Shown: one piece after another, positions 25,338 through 34,987 of the stretch
Layout of the letters: the number at the start of each line of letters is the position of its first letter
How positions within the stretch are numbered: the stretch's first letter is position 1
DNA from: Poritiphilus sp965212595
GTDB taxonomy: Bacteria; Bacteroidota; Bacteroidia; Flavobacteriales; Flavobacteriaceae
Direction: 5' to 3'
Assembly (NCBI GenBank): GCA_965212595.1
Contig: CBDBVE010000024.1
Coordinates: forward strand, 1 to 64,000
DNA: 64,000 nucleotides
Notes under the pieces: model-generated
The model's database searches: none
Told to the model about the DNA's origin: nothing
The model's input: the letters and a program-made list of their open reading frames with translations, nothing else
Program-made: the position numbers and the translations under genes

Positions 25338-25820
25338 TTAGATTTTAGAGAATTCGTATACAACGGTAACGGATTCTCCGTCTACCGAAACATTAGATTT
25401 TAGTGTCATTTGCTGAGCGGTTAACTGAGCTATATTGAGGCTGTATCCAACCCCTCCGGAAATATCTTTTAATTTTTCGTCAATAAACTTGAACTGAAGC
25501 TGTCCGGAGTAATTCTCAGCCCTTTCAACAACAGACCATCGTATGAACCTATCACCCCCAGAACATAAACTTCCGTTTTTGATCGTGTAGCGCCCGGTGC
25601 TATTGTTATCTCTAAAAAACCAATTACTACCTTCAAAACAGATAGCATCGGCATCATTGAACAAAACCGCCTTAAAGGTGCCTTGATTGCCTTCAAAGGA
25701 GACATTATCCAGCATCCAGGTTCCACTTATCAAGTTACGCTGATCCCTAACAGATTTCGTAATTGAACAAGACATTAGGAAGAGAGACAAAACTCCCAAC
25801 CATAAAAAAGAGCTCTTCAT
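25338..25820 (-). CDS. Lipocalin-like lipoprotein
   Basis: A 160-residue exported lipoprotein, lipobox LMSC (Cys18). The mature part begins with the LISGTWMLDNVSF opening that I associate with small lipocalin-like domains of Bacteroidota, then alternating strands. The ligand is unknown. It is paired in an operon with the OmpA-like lipoprotein, pointing to cell-envelope upkeep. Confidence 0.75.
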   Translation of the reverse strand: MKSSFLWLGVLSLFLMSCSITKSVRDQRNLISGTWMLDNVSFEGNQGTFKAVLFNDADAICFEGSNWFFRDNNSTGRYTIKNGSLCSGGDRFIRWSVVERAENYSGQLQFKFIDEKLKDISGGVGYSLNIAQLTAQQMTLKSNVSVDGESVTVVYEFSKI

Positions 25821-25958
25821 AATAAACTTTTTGTAGTTACTACAGAATATACGTTAAGGATTAGATTTTAGTCTAGATTTTTCTTTAAGAGAGGTGAATT
25901 TATGCAAAAACGAAACCCATTTGGAAGAAGGTAATTTGTCTAAGACACTCAGCCACAA

Positions 25959-27935
25959 TTAGTAGGCTAACAGATCTTCGAGCGCCTCCCTAAATCTATT
26001 TTTTGGCAAATATTTTTCTTCGAGCTGTTTTGCGAAGGGTATTGGGGTTTCCAGGCTGGCCACTCTGCGGATAGGAGCATCCAAAAATTCGAAACAATTT
26101 TCAGTAACCAAAGCCGAAATATCACTGGCTACTCCTCCAAAAAGGCTGTCTTCCTGAAGAATAATAAGCTTTCCTGTTTTTTTAGTCGAAGCGTAAATCG
26201 CTTCCATATCTATGGGCTGTAATGTCCTTAGGTCCAGCAGGTCTGCCTTAACATTGCCCATGCCATCGAGTACCTCAAGTGCCCAGTGAACACCAGCTCC
26301 GTAGCTCACAATAGTAACCTCTTCGCCTTGTCTAAGCTGTGCCGCCTTACCAAAAGGTAAGGTATAGTAGTCTGTGGGAACTTCTTGATAAACACTTCTA
26401 TAAAGCGCCTTGTGCTCAAAAAAGAGCACAGGGTTAGGATCGTTTACGGCTGTTGCCAGCAGTCCCTTAGCATCATAGGGGAATGCCGGATACACTACTT
26501 TCAATCCGGGAGTTTTGGTAAACCAGGCTTCGTTAGTTTGCGAATGAAAGGGACCAGCTCCCACTCCTCCTCCGCAGGGCATACGAATTACTACATCTGC
26601 ATTTTGGTTCCAGCGATAATGAACTTTAGCGAGATAATTTACGATAGGATTAAATCCGGTACTCACAAAATCGGCAAATTGCATCTCAACCACTGCTTTC
26701 ATCCCATTGATAGATAAGCCCATGGCCGCTGAAACAACTGCAGATTCGCATATTGGTGTATTTCGCACCCGCTCCTTGCCAAAAGCATCCACAAAGCCTT
26801 CTGTAACCTTAAACACACCCCCGTATTCCGCCACATCCTGGCCCATAATTACGAGTTCCTGGTGGCGTTCCATACTTTGCTTCAGACTTTCGGAGATGGC
26901 ATCAACGAGTCGAATTTTATTTACAATACTACCATGGTCAAAATGTTGATAGTTAAATGATTTAAATACATCACTTAATTCTTTGCTTTTATCGTAATCT
27001 CCAACTTTTTCATCAAAAGCTTTTTGTAAATTCTCCTCTATCTCAGTTTGTATTTCACTTGCTGTTTTTTCAATTTCAGCTTCTGTTAGCAGCCCCTCTT
27101 TTTGAAGGTATTCCTGGTAATTCACTATAGGGTCTCTAGCCTCCCATTCTTTCATGAGTTCTTTAGGTACGTATTTTGTGCCACTAGCCTCCTCATGTCC
27201 ACGCATCCTAAAAGTTTGAAATTCTAACAGCACCGGGCGGGGATTGTTTCGCATGCTTTTACACAGCCGGTCTACTTTGCTATAGACCTCAAGGATATTA
27301 TTCCCATCAATTGTATACGCCTCCATTCCGTATCCCTTGCCTTTATCAGAGATTTTTTTGCAACGGTATTGCTCACTCGTAGGGGTAGATAAGCCATAAC
27401 CGTTGTTCTCTACACAGAAAAGGACAGGTAAATCCCATACAGCGGCAATATTCAAAGCCTCGTGAAAATCACCTTCACTGGTTCCTCCTTCACCCGTAAA
27501 AACCGCAGTGACTCGTTTTTGGTTTTGTAAAACATCTGCCAAAGCAATGCCGTCGGCCACACCCAATTGTGGTCCCAAATGAGAAATCATTCCCACTATT
27601 TTATATTCCTGGGTCCCAAAGTGAAAACTTCTATCCCTTCCTTTGGTAAACCCGCTGGGCTTGCCCTGCCATTGCGAAAACAGCCGGTGTAGTGGTATTT
27701 GCCTTGATGTAAAAACACCTAAATTCCGGTGCATTGGAAGTATGTATTCATCTGAAGTCAGAGCCGCGGCGACACCTGCCCCTATTGCCTCCTGGCCTAT
27801 ACCACTAAACCATTTTGAAATCTTGCCCTGCCGTAACAAAATAAGCATCTTTTCTTCTATCATTCTGGGCTTAAGCATGGCGCGGTATAAGGCTAGCTGC
27901 AGTTTGGTCTCTAAGCCGTCGTTCAGGTATTCCAT
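25959..27935 (-). CDS. 2-oxoisovalerate dehydrogenase E1, fused alpha and beta subunits
   Basis: The single 658-residue chain combines the alpha subunit (1 to about 310, TPP site GEGGTSEGDFHEALN and CVENNGYG) and the beta subunit (about 335-658, with MGQDVAEYGG and the C-terminal transketolase-like domain). It is the decarboxylating E1 part of the branched-chain 2-oxoacid dehydrogenase complex, turning Val, Leu and Ile oxoacids into acyl-CoA starters for iso-branched fatty acids. The fused form is common in Bacteroidota. No E2 or E3 gene is adjacent. A pyruvate or acetoin E1 is possible but the alpha sequence fits BCKDH best. Confidence 0.88.
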   Translation of the reverse strand: MEYLNDGLETKLQLALYRAMLKPRMIEEKMLILLRQGKISKWFSGIGQEAIGAGVAAALTSDEYILPMHRNLGVFTSRQIPLHRLFSQWQGKPSGFTKGRDRSFHFGTQEYKIVGMISHLGPQLGVADGIALADVLQNQKRVTAVFTGEGGTSEGDFHEALNIAAVWDLPVLFCVENNGYGLSTPTSEQYRCKKISDKGKGYGMEAYTIDGNNILEVYSKVDRLCKSMRNNPRPVLLEFQTFRMRGHEEASGTKYVPKELMKEWEARDPIVNYQEYLQKEGLLTEAEIEKTASEIQTEIEENLQKAFDEKVGDYDKSKELSDVFKSFNYQHFDHGSIVNKIRLVDAISESLKQSMERHQELVIMGQDVAEYGGVFKVTEGFVDAFGKERVRNTPICESAVVSAAMGLSINGMKAVVEMQFADFVSTGFNPIVNYLAKVHYRWNQNADVVIRMPCGGGVGAGPFHSQTNEAWFTKTPGLKVVYPAFPYDAKGLLATAVNDPNPVLFFEHKALYRSVYQEVPTDYYTLPFGKAAQLRQGEEVTIVSYGAGVHWALEVLDGMGNVKADLLDLRTLQPIDMEAIYASTKKTGKLIILQEDSLFGGVASDISALVTENCFEFLDAPIRRVASLETPIPFAKQLEEKYLPKNRFREALEDLLAY

Positions 27936-28030
27936 ATATGGGTTATCAGATCTTTTTGGCGCGGTAAAATAACAAAAATGATTGCAACAAAACTAGGGAA
28001 TCATCTGGCCATTTTGCAGCCAGAATTTAG

Positions 28031-28038
28031 TAACTTTG
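28031..28038 (+). promoter_or_regulatory. -7 promoter element for the 2OG-Fe(II) oxygenase gene
   Basis: TAACTTTG matches the Bacteroidota -7 consensus TAnnTTTG exactly, 24 bases before the ATG. No -33 TTG at the expected spacing is clear. Confidence 0.6.
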
Positions 28039-28062
28039 AGGAACAATCTTAAAATTCAAGCT

Positions 28063-29013
28063 ATGAGTGCAATTCCAAGCGTAGACCTGCGCGACTTCGT
28101 TTCCGAAGACCTTGAAAGAAAACAGAAGTTTATACGTGAAATAGGAAGTGCTTTCGAAAATATTGGCTTCGTCGCCTTGAGCGGACATTTTTTGTCTGAC
28201 CAGTTGGTAGAAGATCTATATGCCGAGATCAAGCGTTTTTTTGGTCTGCCGCAAGATGTAAAGGACCGTTACGAAATAGACGGCATTGGCGGCCAAAGAG
28301 GGTATACTTCGTTTGGGAAGGAGCACGCCAAAGGCAGAAAAGAGGGCGATTTGAAAGAGTTTTGGCATTTTGGACAATATGTACAGGACGACCCCAAACT
28401 CGAGGCTGAATACCCTGCAAACGTTATGGTTGCAGAATTACCAGAGTTCAATGAAGTGGGAAAGGAAACATATAAAATGCTGGAGAAAACAGCGAAATAC
28501 GTTTTAAGAGCTTTGGCCCTTCACCTTAAGTTGGAAGAGACCTATTTTGACAAGTTTATCAAAAACGGGAACTCCATTTTAAGACCTATTCACTATCCTC
28601 CAATTACCTCAGAACCTAAAAATGCCGTTAGGGCGGCGGCCCATGGGGATATCAACTTAATTACCCTGCTTATGGGAGCTCATGGTAAGGGGTTGCAGGT
28701 GCAAAATCACGAAGGCGCCTGGGTAGATGCGATTGCCAAGCCAGACCAATTAATGATTAATGTTGGAGATATGCTGTCAAGACTTTCAAACAACCAGTTA
28801 AAATCTACCATTCATCAGGTTGTAAACCCGCCGAAAGAGTTATGGGGCACTTCGCGCTATTCTATTCCGTTCTTTATGCACCCTATCAGCGAAATGCCTT
28901 TAAATTGTTTAGAGCACTGTATTGATGATGACCACCCAAAGCAATATGAAGACATTACAGCTGGAGGTTTTTTACATGAACGATTAATTGAATTAGGACT
29001 TATAAAGAATTGA
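28063..29013 (+). CDS. 2-oxoglutarate/Fe(II)-dependent oxygenase, isopenicillin-N-synthase-like
   Basis: A 316-residue cytosolic enzyme. The N-terminal domain starts IPSVDLRDF, as in this family. The iron site is His-x-Asp in AAHGDINLIT plus a later His in TIHQVVNPP; the 2-oxoglutarate-binding Arg is in SRYSIPFF. It would hydroxylate or desaturate a small molecule. The ATG at 28063 is the conserved start; the frame is open nine codons upstream, where the -7 element lies. The next gene follows at once, so they may share a transcript. The substrate cannot be inferred. Confidence 0.87.
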   Translation: MSAIPSVDLRDFVSEDLERKQKFIREIGSAFENIGFVALSGHFLSDQLVEDLYAEIKRFFGLPQDVKDRYEIDGIGGQRGYTSFGKEHAKGRKEGDLKEFWHFGQYVQDDPKLEAEYPANVMVAELPEFNEVGKETYKMLEKTAKYVLRALALHLKLEETYFDKFIKNGNSILRPIHYPPITSEPKNAVRAAAHGDINLITLLMGAHGKGLQVQNHEGAWVDAIAKPDQLMINVGDMLSRLSNNQLKSTIHQVVNPPKELWGTSRYSIPFFMHPISEMPLNCLEHCIDDDHPKQYEDITAGGFLHERLIELGLIKN

Positions 29014-29015
29014 AA

Positions 29016-29543
29016 ATGAAAAAATTACTATTAATTCCGATTTTACTTTTTTGTTGTTCAAGCTCAATTGCTCAAGAAGACAGCGAAGTATCGTATCAGG
29101 AAAAAGTAGCCACCCTGGATAGCACTTTAGAAACGCTATATGGCGTAATCTCGGGGGAAAAAGGAGAAGCCAGGGACTGGGATTTGTTTAAGTTCCTTTT
29201 TCATGCAGAAGCCAGGCTTATTCCATCCGGAAAGCAAAAAGACGGTAGCACCAAAGCCAGGTACCTATCGCCCGAGGACTATATTGAAGCTTCGGGTCAG
29301 TGGTTGGTTGAAAATGGTTTCTTCGAGAAAGAAATTCACAGATCGGTAAATACTTTTGGGAACATCACCCAGGTTTTCAGCACTTACGAGTCTTATAGGA
29401 GTGAGGCAGATGAAACGCCTTTTATGCGGGGAATTAATAGCATACAATTGTTGAATGACGGCAAGCGTTGGTGGGTGGTAAATATTTACTGGACCCAGGA
29501 AACTCCTTCGAACCCAATTCCCGAAGAATATCTTCCCAACTAA
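29016..29543 (+). CDS. Secreted protein, probably NTF2-like fold
   Basis: A 175-residue protein with a signal peptide at residues 1-20 ending SIAQ. The mature part (FLFHAEARLIPSG, then VNTFGNITQVFSTYESY) resembles SnoaL/NTF2-like domains found in many secreted Bacteroidota proteins. The ATG at 29016 is used; an earlier TTG overlaps the oxygenase stop. There is no catalytic signature. It lies 11 bases before the SUI1-like gene. Confidence 0.7.
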   Translation: MKKLLLIPILLFCCSSSIAQEDSEVSYQEKVATLDSTLETLYGVISGEKGEARDWDLFKFLFHAEARLIPSGKQKDGSTKARYLSPEDYIEASGQWLVENGFFEKEIHRSVNTFGNITQVFSTYESYRSEADETPFMRGINSIQLLNDGKRWWVVNIYWTQETPSNPIPEEYLPN

Positions 29544-29554
29544 ACTTTTGTCTT

Positions 29555-29881
29555 ATGGATCTGCAAGATCAGCTCAAAAACTTGTTTCCGGAGCACGTGC
29601 CGTCGGAGGAAGAAGCCCCTCAACAAAAAGCTGAATTTTGGCTTCAGGATGAGCCCATATTGTGCAAGTATGAAAAAAGAAAGGGTAAACCAATAACCAT
29701 CCTTGAAGGATATAATGGTGCAGATGAGGATTTTAAAAAACTCACAAAGCTCCTTAAGACCCAGCTAAGTGTTGGAGGTAGCTATAAGCAGGGAAAGGTC
29801 ATTATTCAGGGTGATTATCGCGATAAAATTATGGATATACTTAAATCTAAGGGTTTTAAAGTAAAGCGCGTGGGTGGTTAA
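29555..29881 (+). CDS. SUI1/eIF1-like (YciH) translation factor
   Basis: A 108-residue protein with the SUI1 fold: KYEKRKGKPITILEGYNG, then LKTQLSVGGSYKQGKVIIQGDYR, then the C-terminal LKSKGFKVKRVGG. YciH in E. coli affects start-site choice and stress-time translation. The ATG at 29555 starts MDLQDQLKNLF as in flavobacterial homologues; an in-frame extension upstream overlaps the previous gene and is not used. A frame with no Shine-Dalgarno reliance fits this lineage. Confidence 0.87.
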   Translation: MDLQDQLKNLFPEHVPSEEEAPQQKAEFWLQDEPILCKYEKRKGKPITILEGYNGADEDFKKLTKLLKTQLSVGGSYKQGKVIIQGDYRDKIMDILKSKGFKVKRVGG

Positions 29882-29998
29882 TAAATTCGTCGTTTAAGCC
29901 GTCTTTTCTTAAAAGGGTTGCGTAGTTTTCTGTTAATTATTTTTGTTTTTTTTGATTAAATATTACTTTTAGTCGTTATAACCTAAACAACAACCAAA

Positions 29999-30931
29999 AT
30001 GAGTTCCCAGCTGCATATCACTAACGGGGATAGTTTTACCCAGAAATTGAAAACCCTTCCTGTGAAGGGTGATATCATTACGTGGAGGGAGATGCTATGC
30101 GAAGGAAAAACCGAGACCAATGTTGGAAGTGAGTCATTTTGGAAGACGCGCTTCGAATTTCTTCACAAGAATTACAAAGTCAGCAAGTCGTGGTTTGTAG
30201 AGAAAACATTAAAAGAATACCGCTCGCTTTGCAATCACAAACAACAAGATCAGATTGTACTCTGGTTTGAATACGATCTGTTTTGCCAAATTAATATGCT
30301 GGCTGTCCTAAGCTGGCTGAAAACCTATCGTCGCCACGCTCAAATTTCCCTGGTTTGCAGCGGGAAAGAAGATGAAACTGATACGTTGTACGCACTTGGC
30401 GAACTGGGTGATGAAAAGCTTATGGAGCTTTATGAAAATAGGTTGATGCTATCTCAAGATGACATTGAATATGCGGACTACGTTTGGCAACTGTATTGCA
30501 GTGACAATCCTATAAGGCTTGAGAATTTGACCGACTTTAAGAACTACAATTTCTCTTACCTTTCTGAAGCGCTTCAGGCCCACCTACGCAGATTCCCTAC
30601 CATTAAGAATGGACTTAATGAAGTTGAAAATCGCATTCTTGAAATAGCAGTTGAGGAGCGGCCTAAATCCAAGAAAGCACTTTTAGGTAATATATTGCGA
30701 AATCAAGGGTATTACGGTTTTGGAGACAGTCAATATGGGCGCGTAATAACTAACTTAAAACCTTTATTCTCTTCTTTTAATCCGGTGCGGTTAACCAAAA
30801 AAGGAAAAGAAGTCCTGGAACAGCAAACCAGCTATTACTCCACGATAAGAGACAATGAAGCCTATCTAGGTGGCGCTTTAAAGTACAATTTCCTATATAA
30901 CACAGATTCTAGTAGAATACTCAAATTGTAA
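29999..30931 (+). CDS. DUF1835 domain protein
   Basis: A soluble protein of 310 residues. The N-terminal part (LHITNGDSF, then VKGDIITWREMLCEG) and the acidic site WFEYDLFCQ near residue 80 match my memory of DUF1835. Its role is not established. The gene follows 117 bases of mostly A/T sequence and is followed 6 bases later by a nucleoside phosphorylase, probably in one operon. Confidence 0.75.
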   Translation: MSSQLHITNGDSFTQKLKTLPVKGDIITWREMLCEGKTETNVGSESFWKTRFEFLHKNYKVSKSWFVEKTLKEYRSLCNHKQQDQIVLWFEYDLFCQINMLAVLSWLKTYRRHAQISLVCSGKEDETDTLYALGELGDEKLMELYENRLMLSQDDIEYADYVWQLYCSDNPIRLENLTDFKNYNFSYLSEALQAHLRRFPTIKNGLNEVENRILEIAVEERPKSKKALLGNILRNQGYYGFGDSQYGRVITNLKPLFSSFNPVRLTKKGKEVLEQQTSYYSTIRDNEAYLGGALKYNFLYNTDSSRILKL

Positions 30932-30937
30932 TCGTAC

Positions 30938-31807
30938 ATGGAGCTTGGTCCTTCAGAGCTAATACTGAATGCCGATAAGAGTATTTACCATCTCAATTTA
31001 CACCCCAACGATATTGCAGACACCATTATTACTGTTGGAGATCCTGACAGGGTTTTGGATGTATCCAAGTATTTTGATGTCATTGAGATACAAAAAGGGA
31101 AGCGAGAGTTTCATACGCATACGGGAACGCTTAACGGAAAGCGGCTAACAGTCATCTCAACAGGAATTGGAACAGACAATATAGACATTGTTTTAAATGA
31201 GCTGGATGCGCTTGCTAATATTGACTTTGAAAAACGCTCAGTAAAACCAGATAGAAAGCAACTAGACATTATTAGATTAGGCACTTCAGGCGCTATTCAA
31301 AAACACATTCCGGTAGATTCATTTCTCTTAAGCGAATACGCAATTGGCTTTGACAACCTCTTGCACTTTTATGAGGGCGAGCATTTACAGCACCCTGAGA
31401 TTCAACTGGCCTTCATAGAACACACAAACTGGTCTGTCTTCAAATCTATTCCGTACGTTGTGCGCTGTGATGATGTCCTGGCCGAAGTCATGAGCTCTGA
31501 TGAAGTTTTTATGGGCTTTACAGGTACAAACGTTGGCTTCTACGGGCCTCAGGGAAGAAGGCTAAGGTTAGAAACAGAAGATAATAATCTGAATGAAAAG
31601 TTGAGCTCTTTTAATTGCGATGGAATGCAGATCACCAACCTTGAAATGGAAACTTCAGGCATTTATGCCTTAGCCGCTTTATTAGGGCATAGGGCGGTTT
31701 CCATGAATTGTATTCTAGCAAACAGGGTCACGGGTGAATTTTCACTCCATCCAACGAAGTCTGTTGATGCCCTTATTCAGTATGTTTTAGCCAGACTAAC
31801 AGGTTAA
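30938..31807 (+). CDS. Nucleoside phosphorylase (uridine-phosphorylase-like)
   Basis: A 289-residue enzyme. The phosphate-binding motif VGDPDRV is near residue 32, STGIGTDNIDI near 82, the RLGTSG segment near 111, and the conserved NLEMETSGIYAL near 231 holds the purine or pyrimidine ribose-binding Glu-Met-Glu. It releases a free base from a nucleoside by phosphorolysis in salvage. The pyrimidine/purine choice is not clear, but uridine phosphorylase is the nearest recognised type. Confidence 0.87.
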   Translation: MELGPSELILNADKSIYHLNLHPNDIADTIITVGDPDRVLDVSKYFDVIEIQKGKREFHTHTGTLNGKRLTVISTGIGTDNIDIVLNELDALANIDFEKRSVKPDRKQLDIIRLGTSGAIQKHIPVDSFLLSEYAIGFDNLLHFYEGEHLQHPEIQLAFIEHTNWSVFKSIPYVVRCDDVLAEVMSSDEVFMGFTGTNVGFYGPQGRRLRLETEDNNLNEKLSSFNCDGMQITNLEMETSGIYALAALLGHRAVSMNCILANRVTGEFSLHPTKSVDALIQYVLARLTG

Positions 31808-31891
31808 AGCAAAGTTTTCACGTTTTATACTATAAATCTGCACACTTATTCAGACTTTTGAATTAGAACTTACACTTGTATTTGCACTTCC

Positions 31892-32746
31892 ATGAAAAAA
31901 GTAAACATCATTGGCGTACCCGAACATTTCAATCTTCCCTGGCAGCTTGCTATAGAAGAAGGAGCATTTGAAGCAAGGGGAATTCGCCTAAATTGGACAG
32001 ATATCCCTGAAGGTACAGGACGCATGTGCGAGATGTTGCAAACAGGTGAAACTGACCTTGCTATAATCCTCACCGAAGGAGTAGTAAAAAGTATTTCGGA
32101 AGGAAATCCTGCCAAGATCGTTCAGGAGTATATCGGTAGTCCCTTGCAATGGGGAATTCATGTTGCAAAGGAAAGCGATTATACAGCCGTTTCGCAGTTG
32201 CAACACACCAAGGCAGCAATAAGTAGATTTGGTAGTGGAAGCCATCTGATGGCGTTTGTACATGCCCAAAACCAAGGATGGAATACTTCTTCGCTACGAT
32301 TTGAGGTCATTAACACTTTAGAAGGTGCAGTAAAAAGTTTAACAGAAGGAAGTGCAGACTATTTTATGTGGGAACACTTTACCACAAAACCCCTGGTAGA
32401 TTCCGGTATTTTTAGAAGGTTAGCAGATTGCCCTACCCCCTGGCCCTGTTTTGTTATTGCTGCCACCAATAGCTTTCTGGAAGAAAACGGACCACTCTTA
32501 AAGCACATTCTGGAAATTGTCAACATTTTCACGGCTGAATTCAAAAGCATCCCAAGCATAGACAGAACATTAGCTAATCGCTATGGGCAGCAATTGGAAG
32601 ATATCCAGGAATGGCTCTCAATCACCAACTGGAGTCAAGATCAAATAGATCATCAATTAATTGAAAAAGTGCAACTTACATTATTTAATCTAAAGTTAAT
32701 ATCAAAGATGGTCTCGTTAGAAAAAATAGCCTTTACCATTGAATAG
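31892..32746 (+). CDS. Cytoplasmic solute-binding-protein-like protein
   Basis: The protein has 284 residues and the type II periplasmic-binding fold: a VPEHFNLPWQLAIEEG opening, a GETDLAIILTEGV lobe, then AISRFGSGSHL. It lacks a signal peptide, so it is probably cytosolic, unlike the usual ABC-transporter receptors; no transporter genes adjoin. The pattern resembles the NMT1/ThiY group that binds thiamine-precursor-like or similar small molecules. It may act as an enzyme or sensor. The 3' end overlaps uracil-DNA glycosylase tail-to-tail by 14 bases. Confidence 0.65.
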   Translation: MKKVNIIGVPEHFNLPWQLAIEEGAFEARGIRLNWTDIPEGTGRMCEMLQTGETDLAIILTEGVVKSISEGNPAKIVQEYIGSPLQWGIHVAKESDYTAVSQLQHTKAAISRFGSGSHLMAFVHAQNQGWNTSSLRFEVINTLEGAVKSLTEGSADYFMWEHFTTKPLVDSGIFRRLADCPTPWPCFVIAATNSFLEENGPLLKHILEIVNIFTAEFKSIPSIDRTLANRYGQQLEDIQEWLSITNWSQDQIDHQLIEKVQLTLFNLKLISKMVSLEKIAFTIE

Positions 32747-33398
32747 TTTTCCTATTACTCGCCGATAAAATTTCGTTGGTTCTACTAAAATGTCGATTTC
32801 CGAACCAATATCCCTTGTTTGCGCTCAAAGGGGATGGGTGACCCGAAGTAAGGATATGATGTTTGCTGCCGTTTATTAGGGAAGCCTTCTTTTTTGCGAA
32901 ACCTCCCCACAATAGAAAAATGAGCCCTTGCTTTTCATCAGACAACTTGCATATTACGGCATCTGTAAACTGCTCCCAGCCTTTTTTTTGATGACTTCCG
33001 GCCTGATGGGCCCTAACCGTTAAGGTGGCGTTTAAAAGTAGTACGCCCTGATCCGCCCAACGTTCAAGATTCCCGCTTTTAGGATACGGCAAGCCAAGGT
33101 CTACCTCTATTTCTTTAAAAATGTTTACAAGAGAAGGTGGATGCGGAATCCCATCCTTTACAGAGAAACAGAGTCCGTTAGCCTGATTGGGGCCATGATA
33201 CGGATCCTGGCCAATAATAACCACCTTGGTATCTTCAAAGGAGGAGTGATCAAAGGCCGAAAATATGTCCTTGCCTTTTGGGTAGCATGTAGCATTGGAA
33301 TATTCTTGTTTTACAAAATTGGTTAAGTTCTGGAAATAAGGCTGTTGAAATTCCGCTGAGAGCCTCGTATTCCAGCTCTCATGTATTCTTACATTCAT
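32733..33398 (-). CDS. ung: Uracil-DNA glycosylase, family 1
   Basis: This 221-residue base-excision repair enzyme has the family signature GQDPYHGPNQANGLCFSV with catalytic Asp, the uracil-binding LLLNATLTV, and the catalytic His loop SGHPSPLSA. It removes uracil from DNA. The length is normal (E. coli Ung is 229). ATG start 33398. Highly confident. Confidence 0.97.
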   Translation of the reverse strand: MNVRIHESWNTRLSAEFQQPYFQNLTNFVKQEYSNATCYPKGKDIFSAFDHSSFEDTKVVIIGQDPYHGPNQANGLCFSVKDGIPHPPSLVNIFKEIEVDLGLPYPKSGNLERWADQGVLLLNATLTVRAHQAGSHQKKGWEQFTDAVICKLSDEKQGLIFLLWGGFAKKKASLINGSKHHILTSGHPSPLSANKGYWFGNRHFSRTNEILSASNRKTIQW

Positions 33399-33471
33399 TT
33401 AGTGTTCTGATTAATACTGCAAAATCAAAAATAATAATATCTTTCCTTATCCATAGCTGCATACCAACTTT

Positions 33472-34977
33472 ATGTCCTTAATTAGAAAATTAAAATTCCC
33501 GACAGCTCATACTATCCTGTTTGTCATTGCCGCCGTCGTTGCAATTCTTACATGGCTTATACCCTCGGGGGAATACGACCGACTATCTTATGATGTTGAA
33601 AATCAGGTTTTCAACAGAATTTCGGAGGGAGAAATAGTTACACTACCCGCCAAACAAGAAACCCTTGATAAGCTTAAAATTAGTATTGCACTAGAAACAT
33701 TTGAGTCTGGCGCTATCTCTAAGCCGATAAGCATCCCCAATTCCTACCAAAGACTCGAAGCCCAGCCGCAGGGTTTTTGGGCGCTTATACAAGCCCCGGT
33801 AAAAGGCATCATAAAGGCTGCAGATATCATTTTATTGGTATTGATAATAGGTGGACTTGTAGCTATTGTCAATGGAACAAGAGCCTTTGAGGCCGGGATT
33901 GCATGGCTTTCAGAGCGCCTCCAAGGAAGGGAGTACCTTTTAATTATTATGGTTACGACTTTAATCGCATTAGGAGGGACTACTTTTGGTTTGGAGGAAG
34001 AAACTATCGCTTTCTACCCAATACTTATTCCTATATTCCTCGCAGCTAAGTACGATGCCATGGTTGCAATAGCGTCTATTTATGTAGGATCCTCCATAGG
34101 TACCCTTGCTTCGACCATCAACCCGTTCAGCACAATAATAGCCTCAGACACCGCAGGAATTAATTGGACCGAAGGCCTGAATGCCCGATTAGTTATGCTG
34201 ATTATAGGCCTGATAATTTGCATTATTTATATCATACGTTATGCGCAACGCATAAAAAAGCATCCTGAAAAATCACTTATTTACGAGCAGAAGGAAGCAA
34301 TTGAACAACAGTTTAGCAGCGAACAAAAAACACCTCCCCCTCCACTGAACTGGCGATTACGACTGGTTTTGCTCATCTTTATTTCTAGTTTCATCTTTAT
34401 GGTTTATGGTGTCTCACAGCTTAGCTGGTGGTTCGAGGAAATGACCTCGGTGTTTTTGGCTGGTGCTTTATTAATTGCCGTAATTTCCAGGATGAATGAG
34501 CGTATTTTTGTAAATCAGTTCATTGGAGGCGCAGGAGATCTTCTAAGTGTTGCATTCATTATTGGCATTGCCAGAGGGGTCACAGTTCTTATGGAAGATG
34601 GACTAATTAGCGACACTTTGCTTTATTATGCCAGTACTTTGACCGATGGAATGGGTAAGGGTGTTTTCATCAACGTTGTGCTGTTTATTTACAGCGGATT
34701 AACTTTTTTTATTCCTTCCTCTTCAGGTATGGCGGTACTTACCATGCCAATCATGTCTCCTTTAGCAGATAGCGCGGGCATAGGACGCGAAATTATGGTA
34801 AACGCATATCAATACGGGGTAGGACTCTTTAAGTTTGTGAATCCAACAGGAATTATACTGGCTTCTTTGGCTATTGTAAATGTGGGTTATGAAAAATGGT
34901 TGAAATTTATCTGGCCATTGGTAGGAATACTATTTGTTCTTTGTATGTTGGCGCTAACCATTTCGGTATATTACTAA
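33472..34977 (+). CDS. YfcC-family membrane transporter
   Basis: A 501-residue integral membrane protein with about 12 helices, opening FPTAHTILFVIAAVVAILTW, typical of the YfcC/DcuC-like group. These carry C4-dicarboxylates, arginine/ornithine or short-chain substrates by antiport. A conserved cytosolic basic stretch lies near 255-285. Its neighbours give no clue to the substrate. It is transcribed alone, 73 bases after the divergent ung gene. Confidence 0.8.
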   Translation: MSLIRKLKFPTAHTILFVIAAVVAILTWLIPSGEYDRLSYDVENQVFNRISEGEIVTLPAKQETLDKLKISIALETFESGAISKPISIPNSYQRLEAQPQGFWALIQAPVKGIIKAADIILLVLIIGGLVAIVNGTRAFEAGIAWLSERLQGREYLLIIMVTTLIALGGTTFGLEEETIAFYPILIPIFLAAKYDAMVAIASIYVGSSIGTLASTINPFSTIIASDTAGINWTEGLNARLVMLIIGLIICIIYIIRYAQRIKKHPEKSLIYEQKEAIEQQFSSEQKTPPPPLNWRLRLVLLIFISSFIFMVYGVSQLSWWFEEMTSVFLAGALLIAVISRMNERIFVNQFIGGAGDLLSVAFIIGIARGVTVLMEDGLISDTLLYYASTLTDGMGKGVFINVVLFIYSGLTFFIPSSSGMAVLTMPIMSPLADSAGIGREIMVNAYQYGVGLFKFVNPTGIILASLAIVNVGYEKWLKFIWPLVGILFVLCMLALTISVYY

Positions 34978-34987
34978 AGAGGTCCTA

